Positions 45,691 to 57,429 of a stretch of DNA of 64,000 nucleotides are shown here, piece after piece (position 1 is the first letter of the stretch; each line of letters starts with the position of its first letter). The notes under the pieces were generated by a model, which had not been told where the DNA came from, ran no database searches, and worked only from the letters and a program-made list of their open reading frames with translations. The stretch comes from Hymenopus coronatus (Eukaryota; Arthropoda; Insecta; Mantodea; Hymenopodidae), in the NCBI GenBank assembly GCA_030762935.1, contig CM060881.1, positions 99,617,001-99,681,000 of the forward strand, read 5' to 3'. The position numbers and the translations under genes are program-made.

Positions 45691-46344
45691 TCATATTAGT
45701 ATACCAATAACTTCTGTGTTTACTCACTTAGTGGATAAAAAATAAATTCCCTGTGTGAGTAAGTAGTAACAGAAGTGTTTTCTGTTTCAGAAAAGATTGC
45801 TGAGACCATCTTTTCGACGACAAGAAAGAGAAACAGCCCATTTTTCAGCAGATCGTAGGTGAGTTTTTTGTCTGTGTAAAATTCATACAGTTAACACACA
45901 TTTCTGCTTCGGTGATCATTTTGATCATCAAAACAAAGACTATTGTGGTGAAGGTGAGGAAAACCACAAGTGCATGCTCTTTCTGAATCCGCTACCTGCT
46001 GAGGAAGAATCCATTTATTTCTATTTGATGTCTTTGTTGTGTGAAGGTAACATTAGCGTCCAGTTCCGCGTTTTGCCAGTTGTTTATAATAATGAAATTA
46101 CAATAGATAAAACTAGGTTTTTAGTTTCCACCTCCTGTCCTACACACAGTTTTTCTGAGAACACAATTAAAATTATCACAGTTGTCCATAATATTGGGCT
46201 AAAACTATGCTACCTGGGACTTAAAGTATTTACAACATTGTAAATCACCATTGAAGTTGTCATCTCAAAACAATTTGAGATCACCTTGTAGGGTTTACCG
46301 GGAAACATGCGAGACAGTTGAGAAATTTAATGCTATGCCGGCAT
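45691..46344. other. Unassigned region with a SINE E tail
   Basis: 46127-46172 (ctcctgtcctacacacagtt then aacacaattaaaatta) duplicates the tail of the SINE E copy just downstream (46455-46495), so an older, head-less SINE E lies here. The 89-residue frame 45974-46243 crosses this and has no recognised domain. Confidence 0.45.
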
Positions 46345-46497
46345 GTTGCCATGGTATCTCAGTTGTGGAGCAACCGGCTAAAGACCGGGAGTTCCGTGGT
46401 TCAAATCCTAGCTATGGCATTGAATTTTTCAGTCTAGCTCTATCTATCCAACTACTGTCCTGCACACGGTTTCTGTGAGAAAACAATTAAAATTAGA
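46345..46497 (+). mobile_element. tRNA-derived SINE, family E
   Basis: Head ccatggtatctcagttgtgg (A-box-like atctcagttgtgg) and a B-box-like gtggttcaaatcctagc, then the body ttttcagtctagctctatct and the tail aaaacaattaaaatta. A reverse copy is at 53170-53275. About 150 bp, the shortest SINE family of the window. Confidence 0.65.
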
Positions 46498-47010
46498 TTT
46501 TTATATGTGTGGGAAACAGAATTTTAAAAATATCTCTGTGATGTCACTTTAAGAGCTTGTCTTAGTGACAGGTCTTTCAGTTAGCCCACACAGTGCCGGG
46601 AAGATGCTGATGAACGAAATACTGTACTGTATTATAAAACACGCAATGCATAATCTTTCTACCATGAAGCTTAGAAATATAAAGTAAAAAAGTACATGTC
46701 CGGAGTACTTATTTTAACAATAACTCCAGCCACTATTTTGAAGAACATCCAAATAAGATAAAATGTTTCTCAACTCATATTACACATATGAATTCACGAA
46801 TAGTACTGCATTATTTTCTTAGCAAACATAATCAATTTATCATATATGTCACAAAGATTCAATTCATTAAACTACAAAAAAGTTATTAAATTTAAATTAT
46901 TCATTTGAATATTATCTAAATCAATATATAATATACGGTCTATGCTTAGAAATTCTCTGAACAATTTTACCCGTGACATATCTCCCAGGTATTAGACGTA
47001 CGCAGATATC
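46498..47010. other. Unassigned AT-rich region
   Basis: No element or frame recognised. Confidence 0.35.
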
Positions 47011-47014
47011 CATT

Positions 47015-47240
47015 CGTGCGTTAAACGAGTTGCAGAACTACATGGGGCTATTTCAAGTTAAAACTCGCCAGTGGGGAACTTACGTGAGCAACCTTCGTTT
47101 TACCCCATTTTCTTATCGACAGAAACGGTGAGTGGGTCGCACTCATTAATAGGTATAACAAAGGACGCTCACACCAGCGGGGTTTAACTTGAAATTAATC
47201 CTAAGTTTTACAACTCTTTTAACACCGTCAAATGCGGGAT
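47015..47240. mobile_element. Fold-back MITE, copy 1
   Basis: Long imperfect inverted repeat. The left arm gtgcgttaaacgagttgcag then gctatttcaagttaaaac (47050-47064 for the core) is mirrored by the right arm ggtttaacttgaaattaatc and gttttacaactcttttaaca (47181-47220). Arms are about 60 bp and the loop about 110 bp. It matches copy 2 at 60183-60440 in both arms. No coding capacity. Target duplication unclear. Confidence 0.75.
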
Positions 47241-47768
47241 TGTTGTGCCATCTGGCATACTGTGTAGTCAGTGGAGACAGACACAATATGAATACATTAA
47301 GAATAAGATCCAAATATATATTTTAAGGTTCATTAAGTAGTTTAAAACACACGCTTTGTAATTTTTACCTATACTTAATAATAAAGTGCCTTTTTTATTT
47401 ATTCATTTATTTATTTATTTACTCGCCAGAGGATTTAAGCATTGCGGCCAGAGAAATCTATTCTGCTGTATGAAGCCTTCAGGAGGATCAGGTAATATGA
47501 TAGATCCGAAGGGTTCTTGAACGGACCAAGTAACGGCAGAGCGGACATTGTAGGGTCCCTAAAATTCACAAATGAAGACACCCCTCTGGAGGAACGAACT
47601 GCCCTGGTTCCGTTAAAAGGAGGAGAGAAACGTTAGAAATTGAAAGTTAAAAGGGACATTTCTTATAAGGGGTCATAAAGATCCAATATCAATAGCAGGT
47701 GCAAGACTTCCATGATAAAATGCTCAAAAGAATGATACAAAGACGAATACTGAAACAATAAAAAGGAA
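47241..47768. other. Unassigned region
   Basis: A short TTTA-rich run at about 47395-47422. 47430-47650 is GC-richer and of unknown origin. Confidence 0.35.
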
Positions 47769-47840
47769 CCGCCTGCGGTGCCATTAATAGTTAAAGCGGG
47801 CGTTAAACACTACAAAAAGAAAATAAAAAATAAAAAGGAT
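47769..47840 (+). mobile_element. SINE family A tail fragment
   Basis: cgcctgcggtgccattaat then agttaaagcgggcgttaaac and an A-rich end. Only the last ~70 bp of the family remain. Confidence 0.7.
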
Positions 47841-47899
47841 TATTCCTCATCCGAGCGCACATCCACCATGGACAGCATACTACTAACGATACCACCACG

Positions 47900-48390
47900 C
47901 TCTAGATTTTTTGTTAAGTACACTTTTGTGTATCTCCTCCAGTTTACCAGTTGTGCAAGATTCCACAAAATTCATCCAGAATAAAGATGATTTTAAAGGA
48001 TATTACCCGAAAATTCAAGATATACAATATATTTGTCATGTAAATATCTTTAATATACTATATTTTAATCAAAATCTTTAGCGCTATTTTGAGACAGCCA
48101 AAATGTTCAAAAAATTTTCCATGTAAAGGTTAGTTGGGCGTGAGGGAATTTCTTGAAAGTCGTGTCGCATCCTTGGAAAATTCTCATCTTAAATACAAAG
48201 TTTGGTATTTAACTGACTTTTGTGCCCACGACACACACACACATGGACATTTTTCTAAACATCCCTTTTTTGCAATCAGGGGGTGTCAAAACTTATATTT
48301 CCCATGAAATCTCGGTATCTAATTTTGGGTGCAGTATAATAATTTCTGTATACACTATGTACATAGTACGTGTAGAGAAAATAAAAAACT
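47900..48390 (+). repeat. DR850 dispersed repeat, 3' half
   Basis: It begins in the agtacacttttgtgtatctc block, then ccagtttaccagttgtgc, the acacacacacac tract at 48230-48242, and a very clear terminal hairpin tacactatgtacatagtacg (48351-48370) with tagagaaaataaaaa after it. The best example of the hairpin. Confidence 0.8.
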
Positions 48391-49110
48391 CCTCATGAAT
48401 AGAGGGCGTTACAAGTGATGTTCCAGCTACATTTTTCTAACTGTTGCTGACTTGTTAGAAACTGTGACTTGGATTGTCTATGACCGAACAGAATATTGTG
48501 AGGTCCCAGTTCATTGGTAATATAAACTATTTTAAAATAAAAACATAACAAAAATGACCAAATATGAAGAAATGTCATAGGCAGGAAAATTTTACCAACT
48601 ACAAGTTTATGAATTATTATGAAAATTGATTTTTTTTCGTCACGTGCTTTAAATCCCCATAATAAAAGTAGGCTTGATTTAGAATACGTAATTTTATATT
48701 TTAGCTGTCTTTAGTAATCGACTATGGCACTAAATAATTTAAAACACTAAATTTCTAGCCAATATTCCGTGTTTACACTATGGGAAGCTCAAGAACAAGG
48801 AGCATCTGGTGAATATCTGTTAACTTGAGTGCATAGTACGAAGTACTTATTTTAGCTGTACCTATGTCAATATTTTTCTTTGCTCAGCAGGTGTACCAAC
48901 ACCTGCACTTCCTCGTATGCAGTTACTATTTAAAGGTTAGGCAAGAGAATAATTTGCGCCTGAGTCAACAGTAGTAATTATCTTTCGGTGAAATTTCTCA
49001 AACGCACCTGTAAACTTATATGTGGCTTGTAATTACCTGTTCCGCGATGAACAGCTATATCAGGAATCCTGTGATTACTGTGTTCCAATTCCCATGGTGT
49101 TCATACATTT
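48391..49110. other. Unassigned region
   Basis: No gene or element recognised. Confidence 0.35.
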
Positions 49111-49628
49111 TGTTTTCTGTGCTAACATTTTTCGGGCTCTTGGACCAAGATTTATTCCGAGTTGGCAGGCATAATAAATTAATGCCATATCATTTTAAGT
49201 TTAAATTTATCTAATTTTGATTCCTATTTTTTTTATTTCATCTACTGCCTATAGTACGTATAGGAAGTAGTGCATTACTCCCAAAAATTCCTTACCAAGA
49301 CTTCGTCGGAAATTCACATATTGAGACTGTTAAGTAAAAAAAAATAATTTTTAGGAAAAGACAAATTTTGTTTTCTGTACTAACCTTTTTCGGGCTCTGG
49401 GATAAAGATTTATACCGGCTTGGCAGGTATAATAACTTAATACCATAGAATTTTAAGTTTAAATGTATCTAATTTTGATTCCTACTGTTATTTTTAACTT
49501 TATCTACTGCCTATAGTATGTAGAGGAAGTAGTACATTACCCCCAAAAACTCTTAACCAAGACTTCGCCGGAAATTCGCGATTTGAGACTGCCAAATAAA
49601 AAAACTCATGTTTAGGAAAAGACAGTCT
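49111..49628 (+). repeat. Tandem duplication, period 258 bp, two units
   Basis: Unit 1 is 49111-49368 and unit 2 starts at 49369. Both begin tgttttctgt and contain cttggcaggtataataa-like, tcatctactgcctatagta-like and caagacttcg.cggaaattc blocks at the same offsets. The right part of each unit is the reverse-oriented 3' end of DR850, so a piece of DR850 plus flanking DNA was duplicated in tandem. The units are alike but clearly diverged. Confidence 0.85.
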
Positions 49629-50430
49629 TTGGGTCTGTATAGATATATCTGTATTTCTGTGAATAGCACAGCTCAAAAACAAAAGGTCAGACTTTTATAA
49701 AGATTCTCCTACTCCAAACTACCCTTTACAGGAAAAAATGTTATTATTTTTGATTTCTCAACAATGTTCTCATAATTTTGATTACAATGTTGGTTTAGTA
49801 ATATTCTGAAAACATTTGAGAAAAGTTAATAGTTCGTTTTATATTGTAATATTACTATCTTTAGCGTGTATTATCAAATCTGTTTGTTCATGTGAGAGTT
49901 AAATATGACAACATTTGGTCTTTAATACTGGAGTGGTAGGATTTAAGTGATTTTTCTCGAAATAAATAAATAGTGTTAAATAGCTCTGTGCCCAAATGTA
50001 GGCTATTGTATTTAAGTGTACCTATCAATTGTTTATATTGTTATAATTTGTTATTCCAAAACAACGATTTATACGAAAGATAAAATGTAAGTATATATTC
50101 AATTTTCGGAGACCCCTTCAGTCTTGTTTAGCTTGAATAGCTTTTATAATTCCGGTAAACCTTAAGTAATAGACACTATTTACTACAGAAAAGCATATGT
50201 TATTAAAACACACAATTCATGTTAAGTTTTATGGACTTAATCTTTTCCGAAGTATTCTTTGTTATTGTTTTGAATTTTAAGATACTAAGTCAACACTTAA
50301 CGATCCCATACTAACATACATAACCTTTTTACACCGATATTTAGAGCTACTTTATCTCGGTTAGCTGCAGAATACGGTTTTGTAAGAAAACAGTATGTTT
50401 ATAAAGGTTATGAATCCAACACATCAGATT
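49490..50430 (-). repeat. DR850 dispersed repeat, reverse, split and diverged
   Basis: 3' part at 49500-49830 (overlapping the second tandem unit), unrelated AT-rich DNA at about 49830-50085, then the 5' half at 50090-50430. The latter has ccggtaaaccttaagtaata, aaaacacacaattcatgtta and the decayed 5' block gttatgaatccaacacatca. Confidence 0.6.
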
Positions 50431-50582
50431 TTTATAATATCTGAAGAAACTTTCAACTTTTCCTGCAGATAGCCTATAGGTATTTCTTGAGACTTTTCAT
50501 TAGTTCTCAGGTGTATTGCTTTTAACTCTGACTAACTTTTCATTGGGTTGCACTCGTACTTCATTTTATTTGTTCTAGAAAT

Positions 50583-50612
50583 CACACACACACACACATT
50601 ATATATATATTT
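50583..50612 (+). repeat. (CA)n and (TA)n microsatellite
   Basis: acacacacacacaca followed by ttatatatatat, directly adjoining the outer end of the next DR850 fragment. Confidence 0.85.
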
Positions 50613-50850
50613 ACTTTCTCTACCATGTAGAATATACGTAGATAGTAAAGAAGGTACTAATTTTCATGGAAGAATTTGATACCCAGATTTCACCGGAAAC
50701 ACTTGATTTGAGGTCCCTAACTTAAAAATATAGAAAAAGGTATTGTGTCTACAAATCGGTGTGTGAGTAGCTGATCTCAAAAATGAAAAGTTGGTTAAAT
50801 AACAAATTTTGTATTTAAATTCAACACCTTCCAAGGATGTGTAGTTTTTT
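50613..50850 (-). repeat. DR850 dispersed repeat, 3' fragment
   Basis: Reverse copy with tttactttctctaccatgta at the outer end, gatacccagatttcaccgga, agaaaaaggtattgtgtcta and accttccaaggatgtg, then it stops abruptly in unrelated sequence. Confidence 0.75.
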
Positions 50851-52385
50851 ATTTCTATTCTTTTTTCATATGATCACTAAACTGTATTTCATTGATATTA
50901 CTTACTATAGAAACGCAGTAGAAATATTAATATTATAATAACATACATTAGCAGATGGTAAGTCTAAAACATTAGAAAGTACAATGAATTATACTGTTTT
51001 TAGCTATACCGTTTATAACGCCCTCTAATATAAATCCGATGTAATTGTTAAAAATACGCACAAAAATATATACGTCAACACTTAATCAGAACAGTACAAA
51101 GCCTATATGCTGAAGTAACTCTATAATAGAACATGCTTCGATATAAATAATCAGGAGTAGGTACCTATTGTACTCGCCCTTTTATAGAATCATTATTGAC
51201 ACATTTGGTATCAGTGTAAATTGGATTTATAGATTATATCCACTTTAATTTTCTTTATTTTATTTTGCAAAACATAACTATTGGATAACTAAAAAACACC
51301 TTGGAAAGTCCTGTTGAGGGTGCGTGTTTAGCTTGGCATTATGATATGGCTGTCCAATAGTTATTTTTGTGTACAGTCGACTGCATGAATCGTGCCAATA
51401 TAAATTGCAGTATTTATGTCCGTTTATGTAGGTAAATAAGTACTAAACCATATCGTCCAAACCCTATCTTCAGCATTTATTTATTTCTAGCACTTCCTTC
51501 ATTCCTTGCCTGAACCCTTGTCCATAAGTTCATATTGGAGTGCCAGACATTTGGCTCAAACCAATATGAGACGAACACATCCAGGTCCTAGGGGACCGCC
51601 GTTGCCTAGCATACCTCTCGGCACTCATGTTAAATGTTTCCGTATTTCACACATTTTATCTCTCACCCAGGCCCAACTTGAATATAGACTCAAGATATTG
51701 ACACACCTAAGGTTGGTATGAAGCACAGTGGTTCTACCAAATAGTTCAGGAAAAATTGTGAAACCACGTTTCCGTGGACTCGACTGTACATAAAATGGTA
51801 ACCTATAGGCAAGTAATGCTATCGACAAACCGATAAAACTCAAATTAAAATAAAATTTGCTAAAAGGATGGTTTATAAACTGTAACATAATTTCTCAGCG
51901 TTTGCCGCACTATAACATTTACCATTGTGAGCACAACTTTAATCGAGTAGTCAGTATTCTGATGTACAAACCCATAAGTAAGGACGCAGAAACGTAAGAA
52001 ATTATTTATAAACCAGGAAGAGGTTGTAAATACACAAGGGGTTCAAAATGGTATGTTGTCTAATGAAGGTTGCAAACCATGTTACCAGGTTGTCTGGTCC
52101 AAACCTGTCTTCACCAGAGACACTCATATTTCTTGGTGGTTTTAGCAGGTTTTTCTGCTTCTGAAGTTACAAGATCCTCGCAATTTCTTTTTGTCTGGGG
52201 TCAGTTCACGGGAAGCCCACTTATCCCTACCGTCTTCAAATAGTCTTACAAGACTGCTGTAATGAAACGGCCACATCAGATAAAGAATCGGAAAAACACA
52301 TTTTATTCGAAACCACATTTAGTTTGTTTTCTTAGTTTAATTTAATTAAGCACTAAATTCTATTCTAATTTATTCAGCCACATAT
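50851..52385. other. Long stretch without recognised genes
   Basis: 1.5 kb of AT-rich DNA. 51500-51720 and 52070-52260 are GC-richer, but no protein family was recognised on either strand. Confidence 0.35.
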
Positions 52386-52389
52386 AAAC

Positions 52390-53037
52390 TGGCCCCTTTA
52401 TGCCAAATATTCCAAGTTGAATTATTAGCCATCCTTCAGGCTGTAAACTGGATTACTCATTTTGATTATACTCTCAATCTGCTATCAACGCTATTAATGA
52501 TAAATATAATATACACTCCATAGCTACCATTATTAGGAGTAGTATAATAAATTATATTAAGCATTTTTCTGTTAAAGGTCATGAAGCAATACAAGGAAAT
52601 AAAAGATGATTTCTCAAATGCTGCTACATTACTCATAGGGAATTAACATATTCAAAATGTCCAACAGCCCGGGCGAAAACATAGTAACAATACATGCAAC
52701 ATCCTCTGGATAAATAGCGAAAGACAACTTACTAAGACCATATTCTTTCCGAATAAACCTAAATAGTGTTTCCAAGTTATTTTGTAATCACACAGTTCAC
52801 GACGAGTCATAGAAAATATCAAAATTGTGTCAAATGTTTCACGTTAATATTGGAAGTGCTTACCAATATCCTTGTGGTAGTAAACAGACAGGTAGCATTT
52901 ATTATTATGAATGTTGTATATTTGAAGATAAAAAGCACTCCTTATTAAAAATGTGTGATATTGTAGTAGTACTCAAAACAATTATTACAAAAAATAATGT
53001 TATAAGCTTTATTCGTTATATTCAAGGTCGATTGTAA
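52390..53037 (+). pseudogene. LINE fragment with RNase H domain and C-terminal Cys/His region
   Basis: The plus-strand frames in order are FQVELLAILQAVNWITHFDY, an RNase H start in which the expected ExxAI...A helix is visible. Next, shifted, come SAINAINDKYNIHSIATIIR and KHFSVKGHEAIQGNK, equivalent to the KxHxGxxGNExAD motif. Then RELTYSKCPTARAKT. The last frame is open from about 52825 to a stop at 53035-53037 and holds CVKCF-like/MFHVNIGSAYQY, ECCIFEDKKHSLLKMC, a C-terminal Cys-containing tail seen in I/R1/jockey-type elements. The RNase H would remove the RNA strand during target-primed reverse transcription. Several frameshifts and stops: dead, 5'-truncated. Confidence 0.75.
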
Positions 53038-53169
53038 TGCTACTGAATTTTGTGTTTCACTTTCTTTTCTAAACTATAATTCCAATATGAATACATTTGC
53101 AAGATAAGTTGTTAATAAATAAAAAAAGTATGAGATTTCTTTATCTAATTTTGTTATGGAAAGGTAGAA
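53038..53169. other. AT-rich spacer
   Basis: Possible 3' untranslated end of the LINE fragment. It includes aataaataaaaaaag at 53115-53129. Confidence 0.35.
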
Positions 53170-53280
53170 TCAGATTGAAAAATGCAATGCTAGGCAGGAT
53201 TTGAACCATGGATCTTCCTGTTTTGTCCTGTTGCTCTATTCAGCTGAATTACCATGGCTGCTCACCCGTATGAGTTGGTA
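53170..53280 (-). mobile_element. tRNA-derived SINE, family E, reverse copy
   Basis: The minus strand reads ccatggtaattcagctgaat, then ccatggttcaaatcctgcct and the body aatgcatttttcaatctgat. This is the same order as 46345-46497. Confidence 0.65.
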
Positions 53281-53345
53281 CATAAACGATTTTAAATTAA
53301 TGATAAGAGAGTTTCAAGGGGTTCAGCCCCATTCGCAATGAAAAG

Positions 53346-53367
53346 TCTGTTCAAAAAGTTCCGGAAC
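53346..53367 (+). repeat. Mariner no. 3 terminal inverted repeat, left
   Basis: 22 bp: tctgttcaaaaag then ttccggaac. It pairs with 54579-54600 with one mismatch. Contains the self-complementary gttccggaac. Confidence 0.9.
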
Positions 53368-53402
53368 TTTTTCCACAACAAGTTTATACGCTTATATTTT
53401 AC

Positions 53403-54414
53403 TTATTGTGCATGGTATCCTTCGAAATACTCTCCTTCACAATTGATACACCGCTCCCAACGCCGTTTCCACTTCCGGAAACAGTCGTGGTACACCTCTT
53501 TCTGGATCGCGCGAAGCGCAGTTTACGAATTTTCTTTGATCTCGTCAATCGTTGCAAATTTTCGTCCTTTCAACGGGATTTTCAACTTTGAAAATAAAGA
53601 AAAAAACGTCGCAGGGCCAGATCTGGAGAGTACAGAGGATGAGGTAGCACAGTGATATCGATTTTTGTGCAATAGTCACGCACCAACAGGGATGAATGTG
53701 CGGGTGCGTTATCGTGATGCAAGAGCCATGCATGAATTGTCTCGCCACATTTCAGGCCGTCGCAGGCGTCGCAACACGTCCCGATAGTGCCTTCGATTAA
53801 CAGTTTGTCTCTCTGGCACGAATTCATGATGAACTAATCCTTCAAAGTCAAAGAAAACTATCAGCGTGGTTTTGACATTTGACCTGACCTGACGAACTTT
53901 TTTTGGTCAACCCACTGTGAAGACTGTTTGGTCACATCATAAACGTAGACCCACGTCTCATCTCCAGTTATGATTCCCTTAAGGAACATGTCGTCCTCAT
54001 TTACGCGATCCAAAAGATCTTCCCAGATTGCGAGGCGATGATCTTTCTGGTCTTGACTCAAGAGACGTGGGACGAACTTGGCGGCAACAAGATGCATTCC
54101 AAGATGCTGTGTCAGGATTTTATGACATGATCCAACTGAAATGTTACATTTTTCTGGAATCTCTCGGACAGTCAGTCTTCGATTGGCATGCACAATTTCG
54201 TTGACGTTCCTGACATGATCGTCGTCGGTAGACGTCGAAAGGCCTCCTGAGCGAGGGTCATCTTTAACTTCCGCCTGGCCATTTTTAAACCGCGTGAACC
54301 ATTCGTAACACCGAGTACGGCTTAAGCACTCATCACCATAGGCTTCCTGCATCATTTGGTTTTCTTGAGTTTCACGCAAACTTTAATGCACACGCGTTGC
54401 TCTAACTCTGCCAT
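53403..54414 (-). pseudogene. Mariner transposase pseudogene (element no. 3)
   Basis: The encoded enzyme is a DD34D cut-and-paste transposase. Start ATG at 54412-54414 (MAELEQRVCIKVCVKL), frameshift near 54370, then EAYGDECLSRTRCYEWFTRF, GGLSTSTDDDHVRNVN, the helix-turn-helix LTVREIPEKCNISVGSCHKI, and FVPRLLSQDQKDHR. The first catalytic Asp is in GIITGDETWVYVYD (53960-53962). After a frameshift comes IVFFDFEGLVHHEFVP. The second Asp is in HHDNAPAHSS (53711-53713). After a further frameshift the third Asp is in PCDVFF (53608-53610). The C-terminus is RKWKRRWERCINCEGEYFEG with TAA at 53403-53405, and there is an additional in-frame TAA shortly after DEIKENS. All three Asp codons survive, but at least three frameshifts and one stop inactivate it. 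Confidence 0.9.
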
Positions 54415-54578
54415 CTCGAAATTCGCATACTTTGTCACACAACGTTCTTCTCAATACAGCACTGAACGATAGCTAACAGATGTACAACAATGAAACTTTC
54501 GGCAGTTATACACCAAATACAGGCGTGTGCAGGGATGCCAATCGCATTTCGTTCCAATAATGGCGCAAAATTACAAAT

Positions 54579-54600
54579 GTTCCGGAACATTTTGAACAGA
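54579..54600 (-). repeat. Mariner no. 3 terminal inverted repeat, right
   Basis: gttccggaacattttgaac then aga on the plus strand, the inverted partner of 53346-53367. Confidence 0.9.
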
Positions 54601-55685
54601 GCTCATCTTTAATGACATCAAACATAGGAAACTAGCCAGTCAAAGTGCGATTCCTGTCACGTGACTATTCTGCCATCCCGCTGCTATGTGTGGACTCATG
54701 AACTACTTTTTTTGTATAAGATCGTGGAAAAGAAGTTTATAAAAATCACAGTAAAACCTATTGTGAAGTAGATGGTGTTTTGTAGGAGTGTAACGTCCGT
54801 TAAGATGTTCTTATTGAGGAAAAAAACATCCAAAATTGGTGCATCATTCAAAAGCTCCCAAACCTGTTGCACAGCAAGTGGGTGTTTCAAAAATCTGTGT
54901 TTTTAAGCTGCTAGATCTTTAAAATTTCAGCTGTAGTTCATAAAGTATAATCTCGTGACGACTAAAATGAGTCAACAGGATTTTTAAAAATATATTTGAC
55001 GGTACTGTTGAACTGATTTTCTTTTAATTTTATGTTCTATTTATTTATTGATGAAACCAGGTTTCATTTGAATGATCATATTGTGTCACCGAACTATAGA
55101 AACAATCTCCTGATCATAGACGAATGAATATTTATCCGAAGATGCCCGGAAAGTTTTCAGGTGGATGGGCACAGCTTTCAATACCACTTATAATGCATGC
55201 TACTATTACCAGTGAGTAATGGGTGAGTGAGTGAAACGTGAGATACGGAACGGAAAACTCCCAGTGTAATAGACATTGTGTGCAGCATGTATACGCGCAA
55301 TCCGCGGCCTTGCCATAAAACGATTACATTGTATTTGTTATGGACTCCTAAAAACTTTTTACTTATATTAGGAACCGAGGCGTGGAATCAAACTGGTGAC
55401 GGTGATGATTTCTTTTCGGTTGTACAGAGACAGCTGCCATTTTTATATTGAGAAATTGGTAAACAAAAGCAAGTTTAAACGTCACATTTGGCATTATTGG
55501 TCTTCAAATATGATTGGAATGTTCTAATTAAACAATGCGATAAGAAAGGTTTAATGTATAATTTCAAGTGTTGCAGTTTATGATAATTTAAAATATATAG
55601 AATTACACGATGTTCTTTCAGAATAAAAATAAGTATAACAATACTTGAACGAGTTTTCAGGCACTATGTTATAAAATCTTCTCAT
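54601..55685. other. Unassigned region
   Basis: No element or gene recognised. 55200-55420 is of more balanced composition. Confidence 0.35.
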
Positions 55686-55689
55686 TAAT

Positions 55690-56656
<967 letters not shown>

Positions 56657-56970
56657 TTTACCTTATCAAATGCTCCCTCAAAATTAACAAATGTAAATGA
56701 GTTCTAAGCTAAGTTCTTCACCTTTTTTAATACTTTTTCTTATTATAAATATGTTATCATTAGACGAACGTCCCTTCCGAAAGTCTGACTGTTCTTCTAA
56801 GATGATTGCATCAGTAATTGTTTGTAATCTCTGATTAAGAACTTTTTCATAAATTGTGTATCCTGCATTGTCAGTCTAGCCCTCTATAATGTTCTATGTT
56901 TTATATTAAAAATAATTATGAATATTGATTTAGTTAGATGGTTGATGGAAAATGGTTAAAAATTCTATCA
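56657..56970 (-). pseudogene. RTE-like LINE reverse transcriptase, N-terminal RT part
   Basis: The minus-strand frame reads IYEKVLNQRLQTITDAIILE, EQSDFRKGRSSNDNIFIIRK, then IKKGEELSLE. After a frameshift comes FVNFEGAFDKVN, the RT block A, where the first catalytic Asp (normally F-I-D-F) is Asn. It then runs without a gap into COX1 sequence. The same order (EEQxGFRKGRSxxDNIFxLxxxIEK, FIDFEKAFDxV) is diagnostic for RTE/BovB-type reverse transcriptases. The endonuclease domain is not seen upstream. Confidence 0.85.
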
Positions 56971-57425
56971 AATTACTAAACCAATCTCTAAAAGGTTGGC
57001 CAGCTCTGCAACAAGAGTTATTAATTGCGTAACTTGTCAGCCTTATAAAGCTCCTTGAATATAAATTTTCTTTGGACCTTGGCTGCAGATAACAACTCAC
57101 TAATTTAGTTCCAAAATAGAGAATGTCTAAAATCCATCAAGGAAATAAAGAGTTTCATAATGTTGACACCAAGTTCAAGGTATGCTTATATCTATGTATT
57201 TAACTAACCTGTATCGAATTTTAAACAAGGAGTGACGTCTTCTCCAGCGATGAGTCACTCGTCAAACATTCCTGCAGGAATTCCTTATATTCCTTTTTCA
57301 AACAAAATCAACACCAACCACTTTCACTGTAGCATCTCTAGGTGCCGTCAAGCTGTACACAAAAAGGATGGCGATACTAATTCTGTGACGAGGAAATTAG
57401 TTTGCAGCAAATAATTAAATGTTGT
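56971..57425. other. Unassigned region
   Basis: It may contain decayed upstream LINE sequence, but no motif can be named. Confidence 0.35.
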
Positions 57426-57429
57426 TATA

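Larger units (their letters stand above)
53346..54600 (-). mobile_element. Mariner element no. 3, complete but inactive
   Basis: A 1,255-bp element with 22-bp terminal inverted repeats at both ends and a transposase reading frame from 54414 to 53403. This is the canonical mariner size and layout. Target TA dinucleotides directly outside the repeats were not identified, so the true ends may lie a few bases further out. It sits next to a SINE E copy on the left. Confidence 0.9.
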
